Position numbers and translations under genes: made by a program | Shown here: positions 34,625-43,586 of the stretch, piece by piece | Layout: each line of letters starts with the position of its first letter | How positions within the stretch are numbered: position 1 is the first letter of the stretch | Notes under the pieces: model-generated | The model's database searches: none | Seen by the model: only the letters and a program-made list of their open reading frames with translations | What the model was told of the DNA's origin: nothing | NCBI GenBank assembly: GCA_013822725.1 | Contig: PNKX01000007.1 | Location: 124,001 to 188,000, forward strand | Length of the DNA: 64,000 nucleotides | DNA from: Pirellula sp. | GTDB taxonomy: Bacteria; Planctomycetota; Planctomycetia; Pirellulales; Lacipirellulaceae | Reading direction: 5' to 3'

Positions 34625-36205
34625 ATGAAACCTCGTTTTGTCGCTGCGTTACTGTTCGTTTCGTTGCAGTTTACTCCCACTATTGCTGGCCCTCCGGTGC
34701 GGACTGTCGCCCTCACCCATACGGAGGCGCCGGGAGTTGGTGCTGGGACGCTGTTCAGCGATCTGTTCCTTCCCGTGTTGAATAACAAGGGCCAGACGGT
34801 ATTTGCTTCGATGCTTCTAGATGGAGGAAACGCCTTAAATACCACCTGGACGGAAGGAAGCGGTAGCCTCGCGATGCTGGTGCAAAAAGGATCTGCAGCT
34901 CCAGCGACGGAACCTGGGGTAACGTTCGGAGAGATGTCAACGCCGGTGTTGAGCGACAGCGGTGCGAGCGCTTTCTGGTCGTCGCTGAACGGGGTGAGCG
35001 ATCCGAATAACAGCGAGGGCTATTGGTCCTATGCTAACGGTTCGGTAAGTCTACTAGCACGGTCAGGCAGCCAGGCGCCAGATACGCCGGCCGGCGTCGT
35101 TTTCAGCGCGCCGTTGGGATTTCACAGCCTTCCGGCAATCAGCGACAATGGGACGGTTGCCCTGTCGTCGTTTATCTATGGTCCAGGCGTCGATAGCATC
35201 AACAACAGGGGCATTTGGACGAAGTCGACGGGAAATCTGACCTTGGCATATCGCAGTGGAACGCAAGCGCCTGGACTCGACTCGGGAGTATTGATCACCG
35301 GACCGACGGTTCTCTACACGGGTCCCGTTGTTAATGACGCCGGAGAGATTGTATTTCTTGGAACGTTAACCGGGCCAGGCATCGGGCCGACGAATAACCA
35401 AAGTCTCTGGTCGACTGGCGGCGGCTCACTGCACATGGTGGCCCGGACCGGGAGTCAAGCGCCCGGCGCGCCTGAGGGAGTGACGTTTACCGACTTCTGG
35501 GAGGGTGCTTGGTCCATGCTGCTGAATAACAGCGGTGAAACAGCGTTTCAAGGGGTCACCAGCGACGGCGGATATGGAATTTGGTCGGAACGAGGCGGTT
35601 TGCATGCCGTCGCTCGCTCCGGCCAAAGCACTCCCGGTTTGCCTGGAGAAACATTCCGCGACTTTTCCGTTCCGGTCTTGAATGCCAATGGCCACGTCGC
35701 TTTTGCAGGATTTGTTGCTAGCGGCAAGAACGGGTTGTGGTCTGAGGGCAATGGCGAGTTAGCTCTAGTGGCAATGGCGGGAAATCCGGCGCCAGGCGCG
35801 CCCAGTGGCGTGACATTCCATAGTTTCAGTGCACCCACCCTAAATGGGCGCGGGCAATTCGCATTTCAGGCCTATTTAAATGACCTGAAATTCCCCAACG
35901 CTAGCGGCGTATGGGTTCAAGACGTTGACGGCGTCTTGCGCGCCATTGTGCGTTCTGGCGACTCGATCGAGGTGGCGCCAGGAGATGTCCGTATCGTGAA
36001 CTCAGTCGGTTTCCTCGGAGGCTCTGGAAATGAGGATGGACGCCACAGCGCGTTCAACGACCTCGGTCAGTTGGCGTTTCAAGCGAGTTTTACTGACGGT
36101 ACGCAAGGCATCTTCGTCACCGATATCGTAGCGGTCCCCGAGCCGGCCGCATGGGTACTAGCGCTACTCGCGATTGGCGCTGTGCGTTTTCGACGCGGAG
36201 TGTGA
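34625..36205 (+). CDS. PEP-CTERM protein with about seven internal repeats
   Basis: This 526-residue secreted protein has a signal peptide at residues 1-22 (ending TIAGP). Roughly 65-70-residue repeats carry a PGxPxGVxF box: APGVGAGTLF, APDTPAGVVF, APGLDSGVLI, APGAPEGVTF, TPGLPGETF, APGAPSGVTF. Each is followed by a PVLNxxGxVAF-type strand pair and a GLWSEG or GIWSE turn. A propeller-like fold is an inference. The C-terminal VPEPAAWVLALLAIGAVRFRRGV is a PEP-CTERM signal. GAGAG lies upstream of the ATG. No exosortase gene is in the window. Confidence 0.85.
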   Translation: MKPRFVAALLFVSLQFTPTIAGPPVRTVALTHTEAPGVGAGTLFSDLFLPVLNNKGQTVFASMLLDGGNALNTTWTEGSGSLAMLVQKGSAAPATEPGVTFGEMSTPVLSDSGASAFWSSLNGVSDPNNSEGYWSYANGSVSLLARSGSQAPDTPAGVVFSAPLGFHSLPAISDNGTVALSSFIYGPGVDSINNRGIWTKSTGNLTLAYRSGTQAPGLDSGVLITGPTVLYTGPVVNDAGEIVFLGTLTGPGIGPTNNQSLWSTGGGSLHMVARTGSQAPGAPEGVTFTDFWEGAWSMLLNNSGETAFQGVTSDGGYGIWSERGGLHAVARSGQSTPGLPGETFRDFSVPVLNANGHVAFAGFVASGKNGLWSEGNGELALVAMAGNPAPGAPSGVTFHSFSAPTLNGRGQFAFQAYLNDLKFPNASGVWVQDVDGVLRAIVRSGDSIEVAPGDVRIVNSVGFLGGSGNEDGRHSAFNDLGQLAFQASFTDGTQGIFVTDIVAVPEPAAWVLALLAIGAVRFRRGV

Positions 36206-36213
36206 CGCAATGA

Positions 36214-36246
36214 AAATAGCCCCTGGTCGTTGACCAGGGGCTATTT
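36214..36246. terminator. Bidirectional hairpin terminator between convergent genes
   Basis: A 15-bp perfect stem (36214-36228 with 36232-36246) has a 3-base loop, AAATAGCCCCTGGTC against its complement, with A-rich and T-rich ends. It sits between convergent PEP-CTERM and rpsA genes, so it can end both transcripts. Confidence 0.85.
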
Positions 36247-36277
36247 GGATTGCACTCGATTTCGCGTCAAACCGCGG

Positions 36278-37804
36278 CTACCACTTCAAACCGAACTTTT
36301 CGCCGCCGCTGGGGGCGCTGACGCCACCCTTGAGATTCTCATTCGCCTTCCGCCGGTTCTCTTGGCGCTTGAGATCCTCCGGCGTCGGCTCGCGCTCTGG
36401 TTCAGGCTCGGGGCGACGTTGCTCGGGCTTCTCCGGAGCGGCGAGGAGCGCCTTCAGCGAGAGACTGATCCGCTGCGCATCGGGGTCGACGGAGAGGACC
36501 TTCGTTTCGACCTCTTGGCCTTCGCTCAGGACGTCGCTAGTGCGCATGACGCGGCCGTGGCCGAGTTCGGAGATGTGGATCAGGCCCTCGACGCCGGCTT
36601 CGAGTTTGACGAAGGCGCCAAACTGCATGAGCTTCGAGACGGTTCCCTTCACGCGGGAGCCGATGCCGTACTTCGTGGTGACGTCGGCCCAGGGGTTGGC
36701 GCCCATGTCGCGGTAGACGAGCGAAATCTTGCCCGTCTCGGCGTTCACCTTCTCGACGCGAACCTTCACCGCTTGGCCAACCTGGAGGACTTCGCTCGGG
36801 TGGCCGATGCGGTCCCAACTCATTTGGCTCACATGGATCAGGCCGTCGACGCCGCCGAGATCGACGAAGGCGCCGAAGTCTTGCAGGCTACGGACGGTCC
36901 CCTCGCGGATTTGGCCGGGAGCGATCTCGGCGAGAATCTTCTCGCGGTTTTCCTTGCGTTCGCGCTCCATGAGAGCGCGGTGGCTGAGGACGAGATTCTT
37001 GCGGCTGCGGTTAGCCTCGGTGATGACGCACGTCAGACGCTGGCCGACGTAGTCTTCGGCGTTCTCGACGCGGAACATCGAGATCTGGCCCATCGGCATG
37101 AAGCCGCGGATATTCGAGACGGTGCACTCCAGGCCGCCTTTGTTGGCGCCGGTGATGAGGACTTCAATCACCTGACCTTCGTGGACCTCGTCCCAATTGC
37201 CGACGCTGACGGCGGCGGCGGTGCGGGCGATTTCGTAGATTCCTTGCTCGGCGTCGAACTTCGAGACGACCATCTCCAGCTGGGCGCCGACTTCCGGGGG
37301 CGTCTCGAACTGCTTCAGCTGCGCGACGCCTTGGCTGCGGCCCATCCCGAGGTCAAAGAAGATATCTTCTTCATGAATACTGACGACCGTGGCGTTGACG
37401 CGAGTCTCGGGGGCGAGCTCGGCCTGCGACGATGCGTCGGCGGAACTCTCCATCAGCTGGTCGACTGGATCGACCGCGAGGGCGGCTTGCAGTTCCTGCT
37501 CGAGATCGGGCGGGAGTTGCGCGCGGATGTTCGGCGGCGGGTAGCTCTTGCGCTTCTGCTCGTTGACCCGATCAGGGTTCGACGGGCCGGGGTTGACCGG
37601 CTTCGGGGCGAGCGCGGGGGCGTCGGCCTCGGAGTCGCGCTGGCTGCCGATTTGGATCCGCTCGCTGGGGCGCGCGGCGTCGGAAGTTTCGGGCGTCGCG
37701 GGGGCGTGCGCGGCCGACTCGCTGGCGAGTGAATCAGCGGCGGGTGCGGCAGTCGACGGAGCGGTGGAAAGTTGAGCTTCCGTCGGGTCGTGATCGGCGG
37801 TCAT
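36278..37804 (-). CDS. rpsA: Small ribosomal subunit protein S1
   Basis: This 508-residue protein has an Ala/Pro/acidic-rich N-terminal extension (about 1-130) then four S1 OB-fold domains: about 134-200 (ETRVNATVVSI), 220-290 (EGQVIEVLITGANKGGLEC), 305-375 (GQIREGTVRSLQDFGAFVDLGG) and 395-465 (GSRVKGTVSKLMQFGAFVKLE). The GFMPMGQISM and GLIHVSQMSW segments are typical of S1. It binds mRNA and helps initiation. Four rather than six domains is common outside Proteobacteria. The low-complexity N-terminus is a planctomycete feature. Confidence 0.93.
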   Translation of the reverse strand: MTADHDPTEAQLSTAPSTAAPAADSLASESAAHAPATPETSDAARPSERIQIGSQRDSEADAPALAPKPVNPGPSNPDRVNEQKRKSYPPPNIRAQLPPDLEQELQAALAVDPVDQLMESSADASSQAELAPETRVNATVVSIHEEDIFFDLGMGRSQGVAQLKQFETPPEVGAQLEMVVSKFDAEQGIYEIARTAAAVSVGNWDEVHEGQVIEVLITGANKGGLECTVSNIRGFMPMGQISMFRVENAEDYVGQRLTCVITEANRSRKNLVLSHRALMERERKENREKILAEIAPGQIREGTVRSLQDFGAFVDLGGVDGLIHVSQMSWDRIGHPSEVLQVGQAVKVRVEKVNAETGKISLVYRDMGANPWADVTTKYGIGSRVKGTVSKLMQFGAFVKLEAGVEGLIHISELGHGRVMRTSDVLSEGQEVETKVLSVDPDAQRISLSLKALLAAPEKPEQRRPEPEPEREPTPEDLKRQENRRKANENLKGGVSAPSGGEKFGLKW

Positions 37805-38235
37805 AAACTTCGGCAGTCCAATGGATAAGTAAAACGACCCACAGCGGGCCGCGCCTGACCGCGCAGTTTAACCAGGGGGGAGCGCGGCTGGCAACGGGTT
37901 AGAGGGGGTGACGCGCGTGATTGTAGCCCTAGGCGGCGCTTGGGGGTTGAAACAGCGTTTTGGCACGCGATGTGAGCGGTGAAATGCTTCTGACTGAGAG
38001 GCTTACATGCCTGGCAGGGACGAACGTCAGCTGAGATTCATTTCTTCTGGTTCCCTCCCCTTGAAGGGGAGGGTTAGGGAGGGGCGATGGAAGCCGTGTA
38101 CCAGCGTTCCACCCCCTCCCCAGCCCTCCCCGCAAGGGGGAGGGGGCCTCAAGGTTCAAACCGTCGGGACTTGGCTAATGGTTGTTAAGGCTTGGGATTC
38201 CAAGGTTGAGATTGGCTGGCTTTCGTCTGGATTCG
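37805..38235. other. Intergenic region upstream of rpsA with palindrome
   Basis: This 431-base gap should contain the rpsA promoter near 37850, but I could not fix the boxes. The right half holds the inverted repeat at 38053-38147. No gene was seen. Confidence 0.5.
38053..38147. repeat. Inverted repeat, family J (CCCTCCCCTTGAAGGGG)
   Basis: The left arm starting CCCTCCCCTTGAAGGGGAGG (38053-38090) and the right arm (38109-38147) are imperfect reverse complements, each with an internal palindrome. Confidence 0.88.
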
Positions 38236-39516
38236 CTATGGCGTGCGGAGTGTGCCTGCTACTTTTGGCAGGCGTTCTTTTACGCCGGGGATGAGTCGGG
38301 CGGCGTTTTCGTTGTAGATCTGGCGCAGCACGGCGTCTGGCAGGTCGAGGCCGTAGATGCTCCAAAACCCTTGCGGCGGGTATTGGTCCTCGGCGTAAGG
38401 AAAGTATTCGTCGGCCGTTTCGAGCAGCCGCCAGTGGGGGGCGAGCCGTTTGACGTCCCGCGGGCCGTCGGTGCCGAAGAGAATGCGATCGGCGTACTTC
38501 AGGCAGAACTCGCGGGCCGCGCGGGGCTGGCGACCGAGTTCGGCAATCCGGGCGGCGAGTTCGACGTTGAGATTGGGATACTTGTCGAGCCAATCGCCCA
38601 GTTCCGCCAGATTCTCTGGATTATTGGCGAAGTGGGCGCCAATAAAGACTGTTTTCGGGTGGCGGGCGACCACGCGGAGAAACGACGCCAGGATCTCGGC
38701 GTGGGTCGGGAATTTGTCGGCGGGAAAGTGCCAGTCGGGGTGGCGGGCGAGTTCTTCGTAGCGTTCATTGAAGCGATCAAGCGGCTGGAAGAACGCGGCT
38801 GGGTCGCCGGCGTGGATGAGAATCGGCAGGCCGAGTTCGCCGCACGCGGTCCAGATCGGGTCCCAGCGGGGGTCGTCGATGGCGATCAGCGAGCCGTCGG
38901 GATTGCGGTAGACGAGGCCAAGGTCTTTGAAGATTTTGAGGCCCGAGGCGCCGCGCTGCTTGGCGTCGGCGAGGGCGTCGGCCATGCGCCGCGCGAAGTC
39001 GGCTCGTTGGCAATCCCACGTCGCGGGCTGGTCGGTCTTCCCGTCCCCTTGCCAGTTGATGTTCGCGAAGATGACGAAGCGGTCGGGATACTTCGTCCAC
39101 AAGAACTTCTTGTGCTCTTCCAGCTGCTCGCCGAGCTCGCCGTCGAGGCTGACGGAGATCGCGATATTCTGGTTGTCCATCAGGCGGACATACTCGGCGA
39201 GCGCCTCGGGCGACTGACGAAGCTTCTTGCGGCCGTGGATATGAACGTCGACGGCGGGGAACTTCGCACGGGCTGGTCGATGCTCGGGGAGAGTGAGCAT
39301 TGAGCGGGGTTGAAACTGATCGAGCGGGAGGCTTTCGACCTTTTCTTGAGCTTGGGTGGTTGATGTCTCTCGCAAAGACGCGAAGGCGCAAAGAAATACG
39401 CAAAGAATGCAAATACGGGGAGATTGCTGCGAAGAAGTGACATCACGCTGTCTTCTTTGCGTTCCTCTTTGCGCCTTCGCGTCTTTGCGAGAAATCTTCA
39501 TTCGAAGGTTCATCAT
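38236..39516 (-). CDS. Amidohydrolase-2 family hydrolase with repeat-derived N-terminus
   Basis: This 426-residue protein of the amidohydrolase superfamily contains FPAVDVHIHG (metal-binding HxH), ELGLPILIHAGDP, VFIGAHFANN and YADRILFGTDGPRD, the standard metal and substrate strands of PF04909. The reaction cannot be told. Its ATG overlaps the ftr stop codon (ATGA), supporting coupling. Residues 7-51 are encoded by the family B inverted repeat at 39366-39494; translation through it yields ICILCVFLCAFASLRE, hydrophobic enough to act as a signal. If the element is a late insertion, the original N-terminus was shorter. The start is therefore uncertain; later in-frame starts include Met near residue 74. 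Confidence 0.8.
   Translation of the reverse strand: MMNLRMKISRKDAKAQRGTQRRQRDVTSSQQSPRICILCVFLCAFASLRETSTTQAQEKVESLPLDQFQPRSMLTLPEHRPARAKFPAVDVHIHGRKKLRQSPEALAEYVRLMDNQNIAISVSLDGELGEQLEEHKKFLWTKYPDRFVIFANINWQGDGKTDQPATWDCQRADFARRMADALADAKQRGASGLKIFKDLGLVYRNPDGSLIAIDDPRWDPIWTACGELGLPILIHAGDPAAFFQPLDRFNERYEELARHPDWHFPADKFPTHAEILASFLRVVARHPKTVFIGAHFANNPENLAELGDWLDKYPNLNVELAARIAELGRQPRAAREFCLKYADRILFGTDGPRDVKRLAPHWRLLETADEYFPYAEDQYPPQGFWSIYGLDLPDAVLRQIYNENAARLIPGVKERLPKVAGTLRTP
39366..39494. repeat. Inverted repeat, family B, within the 5' part of a coding sequence
   Basis: The arms TCTCGCAAAGACGCGAAGG and its complement, about 37 bp, surround a 50-bp spacer. It starts 22 bases after the ATG of the amidohydrolase frame (minus strand) and keeps the frame open for 43 codons. 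Confidence 0.9.
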
Positions 39517-40403
39517 GATGCCAACACTTCACGCAGGCGGAAGTGGAACTTGCCGAGTTTGCCGCCGTAGTTGCCGGCGCTGATGGCGGGGATTCCCTCG
39601 CCCGCCGCGGCGTGGAGGGTCGCGCGGGTGGCGGCGGCGACGTGTTGTTCGTCGATGCCGTTGATCACGATTTCGTACGCGCACTGGGCGCCGTCGACGA
39701 GTTCGGTCGGCACGCGACCGCGGAGCGTGGGGCAGAAGGCGTCGTTCGTCGAGGCCCGCAACGCCTTGTATTTCGAGCCGACCTTGCTGCCGCTGCGAAC
39801 GACGCCGCCGGGAAACGGCGTGATTACGCCCGGCATGTCGGAGATCGCCTCCACTGCTCGACGAGCGGCGGCGAGCGTGATCGCTTGCGTCTCGCCCTGG
39901 ATGATGATGTTGCCGCCGGCGACGCCTTTGGCGACGCCGACTTGCTCCTCGGCGATGAACTCGCCATCCATCACCGGGATCCGCCAGTAACGGCGGTCGC
40001 CGATCTGCTTGCTCTTCTGGTAGCCGTCGCCGAAGAAGCGGAGATTTTTTCCGAGCGGAACCTGGTCTTCGCCTTCCGGCAGGCCATTGAAAACGGCGGA
40101 CGTCGCGCAGGGCAGCAGGCACTGGCCGGCGCGGTTGAGCAGCGCCTTCGCGAGCGCCTCGACGGAGAAGCCGAAGGCGAGAACTGCGGCGCCAGGCCGG
40201 GCGTCGGGCGTTTCCTGGGGGGCGAGAAAACGCTCGACGCCGACCTCGGCGTCGCAGCCAATGACGCTCGACCCGTAGCCGCAGAACTCGCGGAGAGCGG
40301 CGTCGAGCCAAAATTCGTCGAGCGCGGTGACGATCACCCGCGCGTAGCGCATGCGGAAGGCTTCGGCGAACGTGTCGATGATGAGCGTCGGGCCAAGGTG
40401 CAT
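39513..40403 (-). CDS. ftr: Formylmethanofuran:tetrahydromethanopterin formyltransferase
   Basis: This 296-residue enzyme transfers the formyl group between methanofuran and tetrahydromethanopterin in the C1 pathway known from methanogens, methylotrophs and planctomycetes. PTLIIDTFAEAFRMRYARVIVTA starts the protein, GDGYQKSKQIGDRRYWRIPVMDGEF lies near the middle, and PFPGGVVRSGSKVGSKYKALRASTNDAFCPTLR and GIPAISAGNYGGKLGKFHFRL are near the end; all are strong Ftr signatures. Length matches the family. No other H4MPT-pathway gene (fhc, mch, mtd, fae) lies nearby. It is coupled to the amidohydrolase gene. Confidence 0.93.
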   Translation of the reverse strand: MHLGPTLIIDTFAEAFRMRYARVIVTALDEFWLDAALREFCGYGSSVIGCDAEVGVERFLAPQETPDARPGAAVLAFGFSVEALAKALLNRAGQCLLPCATSAVFNGLPEGEDQVPLGKNLRFFGDGYQKSKQIGDRRYWRIPVMDGEFIAEEQVGVAKGVAGGNIIIQGETQAITLAAARRAVEAISDMPGVITPFPGGVVRSGSKVGSKYKALRASTNDAFCPTLRGRVPTELVDGAQCAYEIVINGIDEQHVAAATRATLHAAAGEGIPAISAGNYGGKLGKFHFRLREVLAS

Positions 40404-40448
40404 ACGGCGGTCGCGTTTGGGGTAACCGGGAGCTCCCGCCGAGCCGCG

Positions 40449-41561
40449 TCAGAATCCGCCTCTGCCGCTACTCTTGGGCTTAGGCTGTTTATCTTCGCCC
40501 GCCTTCGACGCGTCGGCAAGGTCTTGGCCCTTTTGAGGAACACCGCCGGCCCCGCGACCGCTCATGCCCTCTCCCGTGCCGTAGTTTCCGACAACGCCTT
40601 TCTGCGACGGCGAAACTTTTCTGACCACGTGGGCGACCTGGCTCACCACTTCGGGAATATGCCGCACGAGGACTCGGTTGGGCAATACAAACAGGAAGAA
40701 TTCGTCGCGATCGACGCCTTCGACTTTGCGTTGCCAATCGACAGATTTCTGCAAAGCGTCGTGAAGCGCATGGCGAGCTTCTTCGCTATTGGCGATGACC
40801 TTGTCGTTGAGGTTGATTGAGCGAGTGACAGGTTGCGTAGACGCGGCGGCTTTCGCCTCGGCTGTGTCCGCCACGATACCTTGTTTGGCCATTCGCATGT
40901 GATCCAACAACCGCTCGACCTCGGCGTGGACGCGCCGCGTTTGCGAGATGACGATCATGCCGGGCGGAAACGAGAGGGCTTCTCCTTCGCCGGTCCCATT
41001 CTCCATCCATGATTCGTGCTCGACCGAAGCGACGATGACGTCGATCAAGCGTTCGCACGTTGCTTCGTCGCCGTCCAGCAGATCGTCGACGCGGTAGACG
41101 ACGACTCCCAGGCGCTTCTCAGCCTCCTCTTGTGTGGTGATCATCAGCACTTCATTGTCGACGATGTACGTGAGATCGCCCTCGCCTACGCTCTGCAGCA
41201 TCAGTTCGAGGGCGGAGCGAAGGGTGACATTACCGATGGCGAACGAGACTTCGACATCTGGGCTGCTAGCGACGGCATCGAGAGCGGATGTGTCGATCAC
41301 AATCGGTATTTGGAAATCCTCGGAAATGATATGCACGACGTCGCTGAGCGGCTGCGCGACGAAATCTATCGGCGCGCGAAGCGGCGAATCGAGCGCCGCC
41401 TCGATGCGGCGTTCGGCCGCGGCTTGCATTGCGGCCCTATTCTGGCCGGATGACGGCGCCGACTCGCTCGCCGCATCGTCTTCCGCCCGCAACGGCGTCG
41501 CGAGCGCGAGCGACGCGATGGCAGCGAGAGCGCAACGATAGCCCCACATGTTCTGGCCCAT
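40449..41561 (-). CDS. Secreted STN/secretin N-domain-like protein
   Basis: This 370-residue exported protein has a signal peptide of about 26 residues (GYRCALAAIASLALATPLRA). Around residues 60-150 is a domain resembling the STN/secretin-short module: PIDFVAQPLSDVVHIISEDFQIPIVID and LRSALELMLQSVGEGDLTYIVDNEVLMITT. A similar segment follows with EVLMITTQEEAEKRLGVVVYRVDDLL. The C-terminal 60 residues are Gly/Lys-rich. The ATG at 41561 has AGGAGG seven bases upstream, better than the start at 41597. STN modules occur in secretins and TonB receptors; here it is free, so an adaptor role is guessed. Confidence 0.78.
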   Translation of the reverse strand: MGQNMWGYRCALAAIASLALATPLRAEDDAASESAPSSGQNRAAMQAAAERRIEAALDSPLRAPIDFVAQPLSDVVHIISEDFQIPIVIDTSALDAVASSPDVEVSFAIGNVTLRSALELMLQSVGEGDLTYIVDNEVLMITTQEEAEKRLGVVVYRVDDLLDGDEATCERLIDVIVASVEHESWMENGTGEGEALSFPPGMIVISQTRRVHAEVERLLDHMRMAKQGIVADTAEAKAAASTQPVTRSINLNDKVIANSEEARHALHDALQKSVDWQRKVEGVDRDEFFLFVLPNRVLVRHIPEVVSQVAHVVRKVSPSQKGVVGNYGTGEGMSGRGAGGVPQKGQDLADASKAGEDKQPKPKSSGRGGF

Positions 41562-41719
41562 GAGATGCCTCCTCGACCCGCCATGTCGGCGAGTCATGCT
41601 AGAGAGAAGTGTTTGTCGAGGGGCGGTTCCGGACGCCCGCTCGCAGACGTGCGGCAGTGTAGATCGGCCAGCTAGGGGATGTCAAAAAAATTTTGAATTA
41701 GGCCGTTTACTGCATTTCT

Positions 41720-41901
41720 TGGCGTCGTCTTTGTGCCTTCGCGGCTTTGCGTGAGACTTGCCGGTATGCTTCTCGCAAAGGCGCGAAGACGCAAAGGACG
41801 CGCAAAGAAGAAGGAGAAGGAGAGAGGGTAGCCGCGAAAAGTCACAAAGGACGCAAAGAACTCCTAGTGAGCCTTCTGCGTCCTTTGTGACTTTTTGCGG
41901 C
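41720..41901. repeat. Two adjacent family B-type inverted repeats
   Basis: One pair is 41729-41755 with 41769-41796 (CTTTGTGCCTTCGCGGC against GCAAAGGCGCGAAGACGC). A second pair is 41831-41858 with 41873-41901 (GCCGCGAAAAGTCACAAAGG). They lie between the STN-like and TlpA-like genes. Confidence 0.85.
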
Positions 41902-41917
41902 AGTAAGTCTTCAGCAG

Positions 41918-43141
41918 TTACTTCGCGGCGGCTTCCTCAGCGGCAGCCTTTTCGTCAGCCGGCTTCTCCGCTGGCGGGCCGAGGAGCTTCTCAAGCTCTT
42001 CGCCCAGCACCGGGCCGCGGGCGTTCATGTTGACGACCTTGCCGTCCTTGCCGACGAGGATCGCGGTCGGGATGCCGGTGATGCCGTAGTAGCCGACCAG
42101 CGGGTTGCTCCACTCGCGCTCGTCTTCGTTCTTCGGGAAGATCGACGACCAAGGGAGCTTGTTCTCGGCGACGTACTTTTCGGCCGCCTCGGGAGTGGCG
42201 TCGAGCGAGACGCCGAGGACGTCGAAGCCTTTGTCGTGGTAGGCTTCGTACATTTCCAGGACGTTCGGGATCTCGGCGCGGCACGGGCCGCACCAAGTGG
42301 CCCAGAAGTCGACGAGGACGACCTTGCCGCGATACGACTCCCAATCGACCGGCTCGCCGTTGAGCAGCGTGCCGGTGATTTCCATCGGCTTGCCGAGGAG
42401 GGTGAGCCGACGATACATGCCGGGGAGATTCGCTTCGGTGAGCTGCGCCTGGACCGCTTTATCTTCGCTCTTCTCGAAGATCGGCATCACTTTTTCGAGC
42501 AAACCGACGACTGCATCAGTATCGCGATCCTCAAGCTGCATGCTGGTGACTTGAACGATCGAAACGTCGATGGGCGCCGGCCCTGCTTTCACCTTGTTGA
42601 CAATCAGGTCGATGAAGGCCTGATGAGCTTTGGCGTCGAGCGTCGGCCAATTGCGGATGGCGCTCACGATCGTGTTCTGCCAGCCGAGACCGATGATCTT
42701 TTCGCGTTTATCGTCGCGGGCGGCGGCGAGAACTTCTTCCAGTTGCTTGCCGGCGTCGGGCTGATCCATTGCCGTGAGGGCCTGGAGGGCTTCGATCTTG
42801 TAGGCAAAGGCCAGTTCCGCCTGTTCGTCGTTTGGTTTGGCGGCGAGCAGTTTTTCGGCAGCTGCGACCAGCGTGGTGAGGGCCTTCACGCTGAAGGCCA
42901 TCTGATCTTCTTCGCTCTCGCCCTCGGGAGCAGTCTGGGCGAGCTTCGTCATGAACTCTTGGATCTCTTTGGCGCCGCTCGCGGGGATCTTGAAGAGCTC
43001 TTCGTTCTCGACAACGCCCTTCGCTTTGGCGGCTTCATCGGCGCGGAGCGTGCTGGGCGTCAGCGACGCGGTTGCTCCGATCGTGCAGGCGACAGCCAGG
43101 AAGAGGCGGGCGACCAGGGTTCGACGAGGGGGACGTGTCAT
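41918..43141 (-). CDS. TlpA-like thioredoxin-domain lipid-side protein
   Basis: This 407-residue exported protein has an N-terminal signal of about 30 residues (RTLVARLFLAVACTIGATA). Residues 30-250 are helical and repeat-rich without a known domain. From about 255 a TlpA/ResA-type thioredoxin domain follows: GEPVDWESYRGKVVLVDFWATWCGPCRAEIPNV with CxxC at about 284-287, then GFDVLGVSLDATPEAAEKYVAENK, GITGIPTAILVGKDGKVV. It probably reduces disulfides in the periplasm or in another compartment. ATG at 43141 is preferred over TTG at 43144. The C-terminus is Ala/Glu-rich. Confidence 0.87.
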   Translation of the reverse strand: MTRPPRRTLVARLFLAVACTIGATASLTPSTLRADEAAKAKGVVENEELFKIPASGAKEIQEFMTKLAQTAPEGESEEDQMAFSVKALTTLVAAAEKLLAAKPNDEQAELAFAYKIEALQALTAMDQPDAGKQLEEVLAAARDDKREKIIGLGWQNTIVSAIRNWPTLDAKAHQAFIDLIVNKVKAGPAPIDVSIVQVTSMQLEDRDTDAVVGLLEKVMPIFEKSEDKAVQAQLTEANLPGMYRRLTLLGKPMEITGTLLNGEPVDWESYRGKVVLVDFWATWCGPCRAEIPNVLEMYEAYHDKGFDVLGVSLDATPEAAEKYVAENKLPWSSIFPKNEDEREWSNPLVGYYGITGIPTAILVGKDGKVVNMNARGPVLGEELEKLLGPPAEKPADEKAAAEEAAAK

Positions 43142-43144
43142 CAA

Positions 43145-43586
43145 ATGATCTCACTATGCGGAGCGTGAATTTTGGGTGGATCGCGAGAAGCGTGGCCGCC
43201 GGGCCGTGCTGGCGAAGTTGTAATTCTGGCGATCTGCGGCGCGAAGGCAAGCGCGTGGCAAAATAGGGGCTTTTCTGGGGCGATCTAGCCCCGCTGCCCT
43301 CGCGCGAAGAAGGGCAACTGCAACGTCTAAAAAATGCAACCGCCAAGGACGCCAAGAGCGCCAAGGGAATACAAGACTATTGGAACCGCGGATAAACGCA
43401 GATAGACGCAAATAATTCTTTATCTGCGTCTATCTGCGTTTATCGGCGGTTCCATCTTCCTTCTCTCTTATATTCCGTCGTGCCTGCCGTGCCGTCGTGG
43501 TTCAATTCCTCCCCCGCATTTCCTTGGCGCTCTTGGCGTCCTTGGCGGTTCAGTATTCTGAACGCCCGCCAGGATGGCAGGGCCAT
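43145..43586. other. Intergenic region dominated by a long palindrome
   Basis: This 442-base gap has the family A element at 43338-43550 in its right part. The left part contains the TlpA-like gene's promoter region, which I could not resolve. Confidence 0.5.
43338..43550. repeat. Nested inverted repeat, family A, with a different inner module
   Basis: The outer arms are like those at 19-195 (CCAAGGACGCCAAGAGC). The inner arms (43380-43414 and 43421-43454) read ACCGCGGATAAACGCAGATA and complement, unlike the CGCGAAT inner module elsewhere. So outer and inner modules can be exchanged. Confidence 0.92.

Noticed and set aside
36230..37732. 500-residue open frame opposite ribosomal protein S1
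   Set aside because: The S1 domains on the minus strand are unambiguous.
39543..40820. 425-residue plus-strand frame
   Set aside because: Antisense to ftr and the STN-like gene; no protein-like features.
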